Shown: positions 8,481-17,415 of the stretch, in pieces
Numbering within the stretch: the stretch's first letter is position 1
Layout of the letters: the number at the start of each line of letters is the position of its first letter
Source: Saccoglossus kowalevskii
Lineage: Eukaryota > Hemichordata > Enteropneusta > Harrimaniidae
Direction of reading: 5' to 3'
Assembly (NCBI RefSeq): GCF_000003605.2
Contig: NW_003116462.1
Span: 186,854 to 204,441, forward strand
Length of the DNA stretch: 17,588 nucleotides
Notes under the pieces: model-generated
The model's database searches: none
Seen by the model: only the letters and a program-made list of their open reading frames with translations
Told to the model about the DNA's origin: nothing
Program-made: the position numbers and the translations under genes

Positions 8481-8894
8481 TAGCACATTCTTGATGCTGA
8501 ACCACTGAAGATATACAAGTATATTTCAGTTTACTAAAACTTAAAAATTTAGTTGAAACTAGGCAAACAGAAGCGTAAATTAGTTGAGAGGTAAACAGAG
8601 AAGCCGCCAGATAATTACCCATCAAGCTTTGCACAGATCATTCTGAAGTCATCAGACACAATACCTATTTTGAAAAAATGTTAGTGACTTAAATTTGTTA
8701 TTCATTAATAGTTTAACTCGTACCGATAGCTTCTATATTCATATTGCCCTTATATGACACAACACTTGAAGTTGTAAAGTAAAATAGGAACAAATCGGGG
8801 GTCCACTGTTAGAAACTTGTAAAGTTCAACTAGCTCACCCAAATACAGTGGGAAACTTAACTACAGTGGGAATATGTCAATAAACCATTCATAT
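8481..8894. other. Intergenic DNA between convergent genes
   Basis: AT-rich. The only pattern is a doubled TACAGTGGGAA at about 8845-8872. No coding signature. Confidence 0.5.
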
Positions 8895-9179
8895 TATCGG
8901 GCGCATACATCCTGGCATTTTCACCACATGGCAATCATCACCAAAACTCCCAGAAAACGGTACAACAAGATTGCCCCTGTGTGTGCAACATATATAAATT
9001 TGGTTGTTTAGAATTACCTCTAGGTTGAGTTAGTGCCGTTTCATTGATTTTAGCTATTTTCACCGACTCTTTGCTCGGCGTTCCACAGCAGCGCGCACAG
9101 AGCCCATAGAAATGCATGTACAGTGGTGCGCGACTTAGCAACGTGGAACGTCTTGTGACGTAGTTCCGCCCCGAGGATA
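8895..9179 (+). mobile_element. Family 1 TIR element, shorter intergenic copy
   Basis: Aligns with 108-444 along its length (CTGGCATTTTCACC, CCCAGAAAACGGTA, AACATATATAAAT, GTTCCACAGCAGCGCGCACA, CAACGTGGAACGTCTTGTGA). The right end TCCGCCCCGAGGATA is intact. The left end is worn (TATCGGGCG). It lacks about 40 bp of the middle of the long copy. It lies between the two convergent genes. Confidence 0.8.
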
Positions 9180-9264
9180 TGTCATATTTTGACTGTAGAG
9201 GGTGCCTTTAGCAAACCAGGATAATGTAACACTCTGTAAATACATAAAATATTATATAAAATTT

Positions 9265-9270
9265 TTTATT
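9265..9270 (-). terminator. Candidate poly(A) signal AATAAA (distal), cadherin-like gene
   Basis: Reads AATAAA on the - strand. It lies between the cadherin-like gene and the intergenic TIR element at 8895-9179, and would give a 3' UTR of about 2.4 kb. Confidence 0.25.
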
Positions 9271-11031
9271 GTCTTCCAAAATATACAAATACAGTTCATG
9301 GAAAATTAAGGAGTATAAAAGTCTTGCATAAATATAAAGATTAAAATCCGGTTTATAAAAAAAAAGTGTCAAGGTGTAATAACTCGTTAGTATATATATA
9401 TTATTAAAGAACAAGTAGGAACAAATTGCAGACAATAGAAATACAAGTTATATTTGTAAATTTCTAAGACGTGTCAAGCTTGCTAAAATAATGTTTACAA
9501 ACATTACACAGGTTTACTATTGGCAAAATATGTCATTTAAATAATTCGGTATACCACATATTAAATGTTGGTAGAGATTCACTTCTAACAAAGCAAATAT
9601 ATGATACATGTATTCAGTTTTGAAACGACTTCCGCTTCAAACATTTACTTGCATATATTTGTGTCGGCAATAAATACTAGAAAAGAAAAAACAACAGCAA
9701 CAAGTCAATTTCATATTGGTGAAAATACCATTTGTGTAGCACTGAAAAAAGTTTGTGTTTACAATTTTAAAACATGACAACTGTTGAATAAGATGTATTT
9801 TCTGTCACCTTCAAACTTACGAATTTGTATGAAGACAATAAAAATTAATGTCCAGAAGATTTTTGTGATTATTATTATATTAAAATTACTCAACTCGTAT
9901 CTTTATAAAAATGAGATAAATGCAACTCAAAAAAAAACATGAACAGTTCCAGCCTGTACAACATAACTCATTAATTTTATTTTGCTAAACCTAACCTCCT
10001 TGAATGTCATTTTTTGGACATTTTTACAAAAATTAGCAAGAAGTTTTAGTAAATGGTACAATGGTTGGCTTAACGCTTTGAGTGTTAATAACCCTTGAGT
10101 GCCAGATTTTGGTACTTCATTTTGCATATTTTTTTGGTGTATTTTTCTATAATATCTCTGTTAATTTTGGATTTAATAGACATAATTTAATCTGTAAAAA
10201 TATTATTCAGCTTTGATTTGTGAAATGTTACCAACATTTATCGGCATTCAGGAAAAACAAGTTAATATTTAAAGCATCCCCACCTACAATATTGTTCATT
10301 CCTGCATTGCAAATCTTTGAGATACCATCCCATATATCGTAACTAAAATTGCATATTTTTAACACATTCTACATTTTTAACTGGTTCTGGAAGTGATGGT
10401 TCACAAAATTTGTAACATGGAATGCAACTTTAACAATGTAAATTAACTACATGAATCTTTTCATTTAATTAAATTATTTTTACATACTAAGTTAGTCCCT
10501 GAATGTTAATCCTTTGTAAAGCATTTAATTAATATGTAAATGAGTTAATTAATATTCATAGTTTAGGCTCCTAAAACTAAAGACATGAAGACTGCACTGA
10601 AACTTTATGGGAATTACATAACACACGCATAACAAAAATGAAAGAAATTATTGTTGCCTGGAATGTGGGAAACCAAAAATGACCTTCCAATTTGTACTTG
10701 TATTGAATAGATAATCGGTGTCCATGGCAGAAATTGACACAACAATATTATGAAAATCAAGGGTAGATAATTAAGGGCAGACAACTGCAGTGATATCCGC
10801 CTTTAATACAATGAGTACTCCTAATAACCACATCTCTCATAGACATAGTCAAAAATGATTTTTTGAATACATGTTCTTTGCATAACATTTTTATAAGTAA
10901 AAACAAAAACTTGACTGATATAAAAATTCACAAAAAAAGACTAACCAAGATAAAATACTGGAAGCCCAAACTGCAGTAACCTTTTCACATAGTTTTAGTT
11001 CAATATTAATTTGTTGTTCTTGGCACAGTAA

Positions 11032-11037
11032 TTTATT
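11032..11037 (-). terminator. Candidate poly(A) signal AATAAA (proximal), cadherin-like gene
   Basis: Reads AATAAA on the - strand (TTTATT on +), about 630 nt after the stop codon. Two more distal hexamers exist at 9976-9981 and 9265-9270. The choice between them is open. Confidence 0.3.
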
Positions 11038-11588
11038 ATTCATTCAAAACATACTCGGTAAAAGGTTAAAGTCAGCACCTGAGATGTTATCCTCATACAG
11101 AAGGATGTATCTGAACTAAGATCATTCATTTTCATGTAGGGGTGACAAGCCCTCACAATTAACATATTTGTACGAGTTGTTCCCCTAAAGGCAGTATGGG
11201 TATAGTACTGTCAATAAAAACAGGCACTGTATTATTATTATTACAATAAATTAATCATTACTATGAAAACCCGACTTATTAATAATGTAACATGCAAGAC
11301 ATTATTCCAAAAAATACACTTTTTCTGATATGTTAAATTTTATTATAAATGCATTTTTCAGTTCATCCGCTTTATATAAAAAAATAATTGATAAAAAAAA
11401 GAAAATATTTTCCAGAACTTATTTTGTCCTCAACTGTTTCTTGAGAACAGAATAAAAATACTTAGTTACAATCATGTAAATATTGACCTCGCAAATGAAA
11501 AAAAATAGCATATAAAATTAAACTACAGCACCAACAACACCCCATATTGCAAAAGGATATTGGTCCGGTGGCTGTTGTACACCTAATG

Positions 11589-11652
11589 GTATATAAAAGT
11601 TGATATTGACCTCATCTGAGGTATATAAAATTTAATATTGACCTCATCTGAG
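11589..11652 (+). repeat. 32-bp direct duplication
   Basis: Two adjacent units, each starting GTATATAAAA and ending ATATTGACCTCATCTGAG, at 11589-11620 and 11621-11652 with few differences. They lie 15 bp past the stop codon of the cadherin-like gene, in its 3' UTR. Confidence 0.85.
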
Positions 11653-11666
11653 GACTATAACCTATG

Positions 11667-11831
11667 TTAAACTTTGGTGAAGGGTACACCTTCGCTAAAA
11701 CCTGTGTCTGGGATAAAACCTTTGTTGTCGACAATAACAGGTTCCACTGACTCTAATCGAAGTAGTAGATCTTCAGCTTCTACATCGTCGTTGAAATCTG
11801 ATGTATCCATGAACATATCCATTGTTAGTTC
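11667..11831 (-). CDS. Cadherin-like protein last exon, acidic tail and PDZ-binding C-terminus
   Basis: The acceptor is CCTTTCATAG. Its 54 codons and TAA (11669-11667) follow the previous exon in phase 0. It encodes ELTMDMFMDTSDFNDDVEAE, then a leucine-rich step and GFIPDTGFSEGVPFTKV. The C-terminal T-K-V has Thr at -2 and Val at 0, a class I PDZ ligand. Confidence 0.78.
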   Translation of the reverse strand, partial: ELTMDMFMDTSDFNDDVEAEDLLLRLESVEPVIVDNKGFIPDTGFSEGVPFTKV

Positions 11832-14800
11832 CTATGAAAGGGAAACATAAAAATAAAGACATTCTAAGGTGTCTGTAAAACTTTGGAACACGTCTGTGTT
11901 GTATTTTATGAATGTACGAGTTCCACTGCTGCATGTATAATTCTTGGAGATAAGTTTGAATGATCATTTATTTCTAATCAATAGTTTACATTTATTGCAT
12001 ATTACGTGATTCTTAATTTATGCATCTACGTTGGCACCAGAACGTTGTTACTTTGTTTCTGTTGTCTGCTCGATGTCAAGTGTTGGTCGTGCACGGTACT
12101 TTTAGTCTTGATTTCGTGAGCAGTGTACATGTAATGGGAGAAGTATTTCACAGACTGTATTGCTGTTTCATTGCTGAATAGATATATATACCCATTGGTG
12201 AAGAAACCTGCTTCTATTCTGGGAAATTTTCAAGTGTTTTGCGAACACATTCAAGTTTGGGACTAACTCTTCCTATTATTAAAACATTTATCGATAGTAA
12301 TTGGGGTAAACTACGTACATCACCAACATAAACGCCACATTCAAACACTTTTATCTGTTTACGTTTGACACAGAAATGCTGCAGTTTGCAACAGGATATA
12401 TCATGAGAATACGCTGGTACTACAACACAATGGCTGTACTGTCTGTACTTTATATATACATGTACTTTTACGATAATTTTATTACTTGTGCGACATGATG
12501 ATATAATCACAATTAGCCGTTTTATATTGTTTATCAACAGGCTAATCGAAAATATGATAATAATATCCAATGTTTTTCTATTTATTCAACTTCAGGTAGT
12601 TTTGTCATCTTGTGATTCAATTATCAAAACATTTATCAAAAGAATAAATTTACCACCCTCATTGGAGTACTAAGCTTACTTGTGATTCATAACCTCCATC
12701 GTCTCTCATGCCTTCTTTCAGTGGGTTAGGGAGACTTCCTTCCACTATTCTGGCCTGTATCCAATCATCACTCATACTAGTTCCAATCTCCACATAAACA
12801 GGCTCCCTAAGTTTGTCACTAGTTGGCACTTCAACAGGTTCGCCATCTGGTCCCAACTTGTATGTTTTACCAGCTCTAGTCACATAAGTAGTTCTGCAAT
12901 GAATGGTAAGTTATGCAAATGTGTTTGAACATGATCAGTCCAGCCATGTTAGCAATATGGCTCTAAAAAAGGATTCGTTAAAAACAAAATGGCCATCAAT
13001 CATTTTGAATCCAGGGAGAAATAATGTGCATCAAGAACGCATGTTTACGCATGTGCTAATGTATGATATGATATGTGTAAAATTTTACTGCTATTTTCTA
13101 CTCGATCTTAAACAAAAATTATGTGCATCAAGGACCCAAGTTTGAATGAAATTGCAGAAATGTTTGATTTTTATGAATTTTTAGCACTAAAATGGCCGTC
13201 ATCCGGCCATCTTGAATTGGATCATAAACATGTGCTTAGGTATGATGTGAAGTTTGAATAAATCCATCCCAAGCATGTCAGATATACAGGTAAGGATGGA
13301 CGTACGGTAGCACAGACGTATGAAGGTGAAAATTCCCTGAAATATATTATTATAGTGAATATTTCTAGCATTTAAAAATCTCAATATTGGTAATAAATAG
13401 CTGTATACTTACCCTTGATCAAGTGTAGCACGGTCTGTTTCATCAACACTGACAACAAAATAGTTTAAAAAGTGAAAGTTTATTAGTGTATTTCTTAAAT
13501 TTATTTCAAATCTAGTTTTGATAAAATGAAACATGGTGGAAAATAAATAAACTTTTTAAGTAGCAAGGGAAAAAGCAAAAAAATTCTGATAGACTTTACA
13601 CATAAGAATATAGGCAGAGAGTATAATACGGTATGTAAATTTCAAAGACAATAGAACAAATAAATTACTTTAGGGTAGAGGTTGACGTGCCAGATTTGTG
13701 TTGAAAAACTCAATTTACCCACAGTCTACCAAGCTCTAGCCAGTACCAATTCAATATGTTGGTCAGTTTTGTTATTTTTGAAATGGATGCGAAAATCATA
13801 GTGATTATTTTGGGTACAATTCAAAATCACATTGATAATTATTTAATTATTATGTCATCTAAACGTAAGAATTAAAATCTGACTTCAATTTTAAGATTAT
13901 TTAATTGTCCCAACACATTTTGTCCCCGATTATATGGCACCATTCAGTTAAATATGCAAATTAGCTAATTATTATGCAAAATATTCCTTCCACATTTTCC
14001 CTTGCAGTTGCCAAACCAGTCACAGCACGTGTATGAAGTATTGGGCCCAAGTAAGCAAACTTGCTTAATCTCTAAGAACATTTTAAAGAAGTTCATGGGG
14101 TTTTACAGACTAAAAAACCTGCAAAATTGTTTGTGTTGATCAAATCTATTTTAGGCATAACCAATGTTGTCAGGGAATTAGTGAGCAAGTTTTCTACCCC
14201 ATACTTCTGAGACAACTATGCTAAGATTTTGATTGTAGATGCAGTAAAATTGCAGTTTTTAGCTCCGTTGTTGACTTAGTCGAGTTGAGCTTATCATATG
14301 AGTGATTGTTCGTCGTCCGTGTCAACTTTTTACTTTTTCAATTTCTACTTCAAAACTACAAGCCTGAATGCTCCGATACTTGGTGTGTATGTACCTTGGG
14401 TAGACCTTTTAGATTTGTTCATTTCATGATGATATCTTCAATTCTCAAATTTTGGTGAATATTTTTGTCATTTTTGGTAGGAAGTGTAGAACTGGAAAAA
14501 TATAATATGAAAAATTGGATTTTGCAACTCACGCATTTGTGTTTCCAATATGTGACTCAGCAAGTACATGTAAATAAGCAGGGTTTTCTACACCAGCTCC
14601 ACTAAGTGGAAGAGGATACATATCCATCCAGAAAGCTTTTTTACATATACGTTCAGCTTCTCTCCTATAAGTAACAATAGTACAATCACTGGTGAAATTG
14701 AATGCAAAAGAAGCATTCAATGATATTACTATGGAAACTTGCAACAAGGCTCATTTTAAAGTTGCATTCTTATGCTGCAAATCTGTGAGGTACCATCCAC

Positions 14801-16764
14801 TCTCCCACTGACCAATATCAACAAATATTAAGATTGTGGATAGGTTGTCGGAGTAATTTCTGAATCATTTATCACTTTACTTATTTTGTTTTTATACAAG
14901 TTCAATAATACTGTATTCTGACTTATACATTGTTTCAAAATACGGATTCTGAAGTGAGACGACGACATGAATGTGAACGTGGTAGAAACCACCGCAGTGT
15001 GTTCTTTTGTTTCAATTTTTATATTCATCCAATTAGAAGCTTTCCCACTAATTTTCTTACACGGCCAAGAATTTATCGATGTATATATCCAGGGCATACT
15101 GCAAGTTCTGCAACATTCTTACAATTTGTGTTATATCGTTGATATCGTGTTGTAAGTCTCCGGATTGCCAACAAGCTTTCTGTTATTAATAAATCCCGAG
15201 TTTATTACAAATCATTCTACTGTGGTTATTGGTGCTGGTTGTGTAACAGATAATTTTGCATACTAATTTTCATTATTTTCCATATTCGCAACGTATCAAA
15301 ATTACCCGCAGAATATGAATGTAGGCAAGCCATTTAAATTAAGCTTGACTTGTAATCAACAGACACTCTGGATTAGAAAGATTTGTTTGTCTTTGAAGCA
15401 AGTTACATTGATAATTGATAAGACTGTTCAGTATTCTCAAGATAAAATGTGTGGAAAAGATACTGTGAATAAAAATATTTCAATTGCACTCATAATTTTA
15501 ATATTTTTGAGAGTATTCACTGGGTTTCAAGTTCACAAGTTTGAATGGAAACAACGAATTCTATTGTCAATTTGCATGTTCACATAGATTTAAAAAAACA
15601 ACAAGATGTTTTACAAAATTCATGTTATTTAAAGTGGGAATGAAACTTAAACAGAAAAAAAAATTAAAATACTACATTTAACAATTCCATCTCAAGGAGA
15701 CTTATAAATGGAATACTTACTTTTCCCACCACACAAAGACGGCGATAATGGAGAATATAGATGCAAACAGTATAAAGATTCCCAGTACAAACAGAGCGGC
15801 TTCAATTCCAGACACGGACACTGGTACTTTGTTGACTTTATTGTAGATTTCAGTTATCTCTGTCACTTTCCAATCCTTCTCGAAATCATCAATGTCTAGA
15901 TCACCTGGTTGCTGTGGCGATTGACTGATGAGACTGTTGACAGATGAGGAGTTGTTAGGTGAATACCAGATGGTTTGACCTTATATGGTATTTGTTGGAA
16001 AAAACTTTATTCATGACAGAACAAGTTGTGAATTTTTGGCAAACAGAAAAATAGACAATTAATTTAGTAGATGAAAACCACAGAGAATTAAATTGCAAAC
16101 CAGGAATAATTCTTCCATGTTCAAAGAATTGTTTTTGCATGAAAGCAAAAATAAGAAAATCCAGTACATTGCAAAGATGGTTAATGTCAGGGCAGAGTTT
16201 GCATTAAGCACTCAAAACAGATCTTCATGTTGTTAGAACATCAGGTGATACATGTACTCACTCTAAAATATCCTTTGCTGAAACTATTTCATTGGTATTC
16301 GGATCAATACCATAAAACCATAAATCAGTTCTGAAAAAAAAAAAATAATAGAATCGGTAAAAAGTTCACAAAGAATTCTGATCCTATTACTATATCATCA
16401 AAACATTTTTTTGTTCATACTAACTTCATTTACTGTTAGAATTTACTCTTCCCTAAAAACTTACATTGATGTTAGTTCAACATGCGCTTAGGCATTACAG
16501 GATTGCATCAAAATAATCTGGACTTTTTTGTGCATATTTCTCTTAATAACTTATTTTGTGTAAGATGGTCAGAAATATGAATATTTGTAACTGACATATA
16601 CAATGACCAGAAACATGAAATCATTTTTTTTTAGTCTTATCTGCATATAATGGCTAAAATTAATAAATATGAACACTTACTCATCTGGGTAGACTTGATC
16701 GCCGTCGACTCTTGGTCCAACCTTGCTATCATCAATTATCAAGCCTGTAAGGTTAGCCAGCTCT
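11667..16764 (-). CDS. Single-pass transmembrane protein, cadherin-like (CDH23/PCDH15 type?), C-terminal part in seven exons
   Basis: Joined - strand exons 16764-16681, 16330-16262, 15933-15721, 14664-14533, 13448-13413, 12893-12680 and 11831-11667 give 303 residues and a stop with consistent phases and GT-AG borders. In order: an extracellular part with ELANLTG (an N-glycosylation sequon) and TDLWFYGIDPNTNEIVS; an acidic linker; one membrane segment of about 27 residues (15806-15726), followed by WWEKREAERICKK, a positive stop-transfer; and a cytoplasmic tail of about 180 residues with GVENPAY (an NPxY motif), a proline/acid-rich middle and an acidic end. The last residues are TKV, a class I PDZ-binding motif. 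The LANLTG...D.TD..F...DP.TN.I pattern before the membrane resembles the membrane-adjacent domain of long cadherins such as CDH23 or PCDH15, from memory. No cadherin repeat (DxNDN) lies in the window, so the family is inferred. The gene's 5' part is beyond 17588. Confidence 0.6.
11832..12679 (-). other. Cadherin-like gene, last intron
   Basis: GTAAGC...CATAG on the - strand. It holds the doubtful coding fragment at 12214-12430. The rest is plain AT-rich sequence. Confidence 0.75.
12214..12430 (-). pseudogene. Possible decayed coding fragment in the last intron of the cadherin-like gene
   Basis: A - strand frame ending at a stop near 12211 reads protein-like over its last 70 or so residues (KVFECGVYVGDVRSLPQLLS, then SPKLECVRKTLENFPE). 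It has balanced composition, spaced Cys and a Leu/Pro pattern loosely like leucine-rich repeats. The upstream part is low-complexity AT translation. No family was recognised. It could be a retrocopy or transposon remnant, or chance. Confidence 0.25.
12680..12893 (-). CDS. Cadherin-like protein exon 6 in window (cytoplasmic tail)
   Basis: The acceptor is ATTGCAG and the donor GTAAGC. It is 214 nt: one base completes Gly, then 71 codons, exiting in phase 0. It encodes TTYVTRAGKTYKLGPDGEPV, then a soluble stretch with SDDWIQARIVEGSLPNPLKE and DDGGYESQ. An in-frame ATG inside the exon is not a start. Confidence 0.8.
12940..13335 (+). repeat. Probable decayed interspersed repeat
   Basis: Two related blocks share ATGTGCATCAAG(A/G)A, AAAATGGCC(A/G)TCA and CATGTGCT(A/T)A..TATGAT. 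The second holds an ATGGCCG/CGGCCAT hairpin at 13192-13210. The style is typical of dispersed mollusc repeats, from memory. Borders are uncertain. It lies in the cadherin-like intron 12894-13412. Confidence 0.4.
13413..13448 (-). CDS. Cadherin-like protein exon 5 in window (36-nt microexon)
   Basis: The acceptor is GTTGTCAG and the donor GTAAGT. It is 36 nt, phase 2 at both ends, encoding VDETDRATLDQ between two split codons. Both borders and the phase fit the neighbouring exons exactly. It can be skipped without frame change. Confidence 0.7.
13449..14532 (-). other. Cadherin-like gene intron with dispersed repeat C
   Basis: GTGAGT...GTCAG on the - strand. 13449-14258 is AT-rich with a TTAGCTAATTATTATGCAAA-type stretch near 13960 and no gene. 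Confidence 0.75.
14259..14480 (+). repeat. Dispersed repeat, copy C (one subunit)
   Basis: The head TAGCTCCGTTGTTGACTTAG is followed by GAGCTTATCATATGAGTGAT, a TTCGTCGTCCGTGTC stretch and a single subunit ending at TTTTTGTCATTTTTGGTA. It has the same + orientation as copies A and B, although the host gene here is on the - strand. Confidence 0.7.
14533..14664 (-). CDS. Cadherin-like protein exon 4 in window (juxtamembrane tail, NPAY)
   Basis: The acceptor is CTTATAG and the donor GTGAGT. It is 132 nt, phase 2 at both ends. It encodes REAERICKKAFWMDMYPLPL then SGAGVENPAYLHVLAESHIG. The basic start fits the inner face of the membrane. NPAY is a possible PTB/endocytic motif (inference). Confidence 0.78.
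14665..15720 (-). other. Cadherin-like gene intron
   Basis: GTAAGT...TATAG on the - strand. It has several open frames of 60-90 codons on both strands, but their translations show no recognisable pattern. No repeat was identified. Confidence 0.75.
15721..15933 (-). CDS. Cadherin-like protein exon 3 in window (transmembrane exon)
   Basis: The acceptor is CTGTCAACAG, preceded by a CTAAC branch-like motif, and the donor is GTAAGT. It is 213 nt, phase 2 at both ends. It encodes LISQSPQQPGDLDIDDFEKD, a short charged stalk, then a hydrophobic run starting GIEAALFVLGIFILFASIF and ending VFVWWE. The frame also stays open upstream of the acceptor for some codons (NSSSVN). That phase also fits, but it leaves no acceptor that restores the frame with the previous exon. 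Confidence 0.8.
15934..16261 (-). other. Cadherin-like gene intron
   Basis: GTGAGT...CAACAG on the - strand. Nothing recognised inside. Confidence 0.7.
16262..16330 (-). CDS. Cadherin-like protein exon 2 in window (TDLWFYGIDPNTNEIV)
   Basis: The acceptor follows an uninterrupted T tract (TTTTTTCAG) and the donor is GTGAGT. It is 69 nt, phase 2 at both ends, 22 whole codons from TDLWFYGIDPNTNEIVSAKD to IL. The split codon at its end becomes GAT (Asp) with the next exon. Confidence 0.75.
16331..16680 (-). other. Cadherin-like gene intron
   Basis: GTAAGT...TTTCAG on the - strand, ending in a long pyrimidine tract. Nothing else recognised. Confidence 0.75.
16681..16764 (-). CDS. Cadherin-like protein exon 1 in window (ELANLTG)
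   Basis: The acceptor reads GTATTTTCAG and the donor GTAAGT on the - strand. It is 84 nt, phase 2 at both ends, encoding ELANLTGLIIDDSKVGPRVD and then GDQVYPD. NLT is a sequon, which fits an extracellular location. Confidence 0.75.
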
Positions 16765-17033
16765 CTGAAAATACAAAACAAAATAAAACCTTGTCAGATT
16801 GAGACTGAATTCCATATTTATAATGGAAATATATTATATAAAATATAAATATGTTACATGGTGTGGATTTAGATAACTCAAACGTGTATAGTAACCACTC
16901 AAAAGACTTTATTGAAATGGTCTTTACATGGAGGATGTAATTTTTTTTATTGCTCACCAACTCATACATGTACATTTGCCAAAATATTTGTCTAGAAAAT
17001 AATGTGATAGTACTGTTGCAACAAAAAAGCATT

Positions 17034-17245
17034 TACTGTAAAATACTTTATTTTAGCTGGAATTAATTTTTGCTGAAAAGACATTTTTGGTGCTTTGTAT
17101 GGAATTTATTTTCATTGATTTTTGACAAGTTGAATGTAAAATTTAGGAAAAAAGGTATATTCGCTGGATTTTATTTTCACTGAATCATTCCTTCAGCGAA
17201 AATAGCGAAAATAAATTTCAAACGAAAATAAAGTATTCTACAGTA
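17034..17245 (+). mobile_element. Family 2 TIR element (212 bp), copy 2
   Basis: Terminal inverted repeats TACTGTAAAATACTTTATTT (left) and, inverted, TACTGTAGAATACTTTATTT (right). It is opposite in orientation to the copy at 512-722 and nearly equal in length. The inner pair TTTTCACTGAA/TTCAGCGAAAA is kept. It lies in the intron upstream of the first visible exon of the cadherin-like gene. Confidence 0.85.
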
Positions 17246-17389
17246 TTTGATTTGATCAAAAGATTTTAACAATAAAAAATAAACGGAATGCTAATTATCT
17301 CTGAACAAGGTGAATCTGCAAAAATATTGGTAGCTACATATAAAGAGGTGGTTTTTATACACATGTTGCTCATACATTATGATTTGGAA

Positions 17390-17415
17390 CTGCCTAAAGT
17401 GGTCACTATAGGCAG
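17390..17415. repeat. 26-bp near-perfect palindrome
   Basis: CTGCCTA..AGTGGTCACT..TAGGCAG pairs along its whole length, with one A-A mismatch and a central GT. It may be a fragment of a dispersed inverted-repeat element. Confidence 0.7.

Larger units (their letters stand above)
9255..11666 (-). other. Putative 3' UTR of the cadherin-like gene and flanking intergenic DNA
   Basis: About 2.4 kb of AT-rich sequence with no credible reading frame longer than about 75 codons and no inverted-repeat element of the families seen elsewhere. Candidate - strand AATAAA signals are at 11032-11037, 9976-9981 and 9265-9270. The transcript may end at any of them. A short 32-bp duplication sits at 11589-11652. 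How much of this is transcribed cannot be told from sequence. Confidence 0.35.

Noticed and set aside
8938-9141. A 67-codon - strand frame in the family 1 element
   Set aside because: It covers the inverted-repeat core. The other copy does not keep the frame, so it is not coding.
10060-10130. Short doubled phrase TTGAGTG (CGCTTTGAGTGTTAA and CCCTTGAGTGCC)
   Set aside because: May be a remnant of a dispersed repeat, but it is too short to support.
10500-10560. Palindromic TTAATTAA/TTAATTAATAT clusters, and a similar stretch near 13960
   Set aside because: Expected often in AT-rich DNA. The two places share only short motifs, so no element can be defined.
9255-11666. A third gene in the long intergenic or 3' UTR stretch
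   Set aside because: No frame shows protein-like composition and no splice-connected exons were found. No tRNA or rRNA was recognised.
14828-15587. Several 60-90 codon frames on both strands
   Set aside because: Overlapping frames on both strands in a cadherin-like intron, with no conserved pattern and no matching splice sites.
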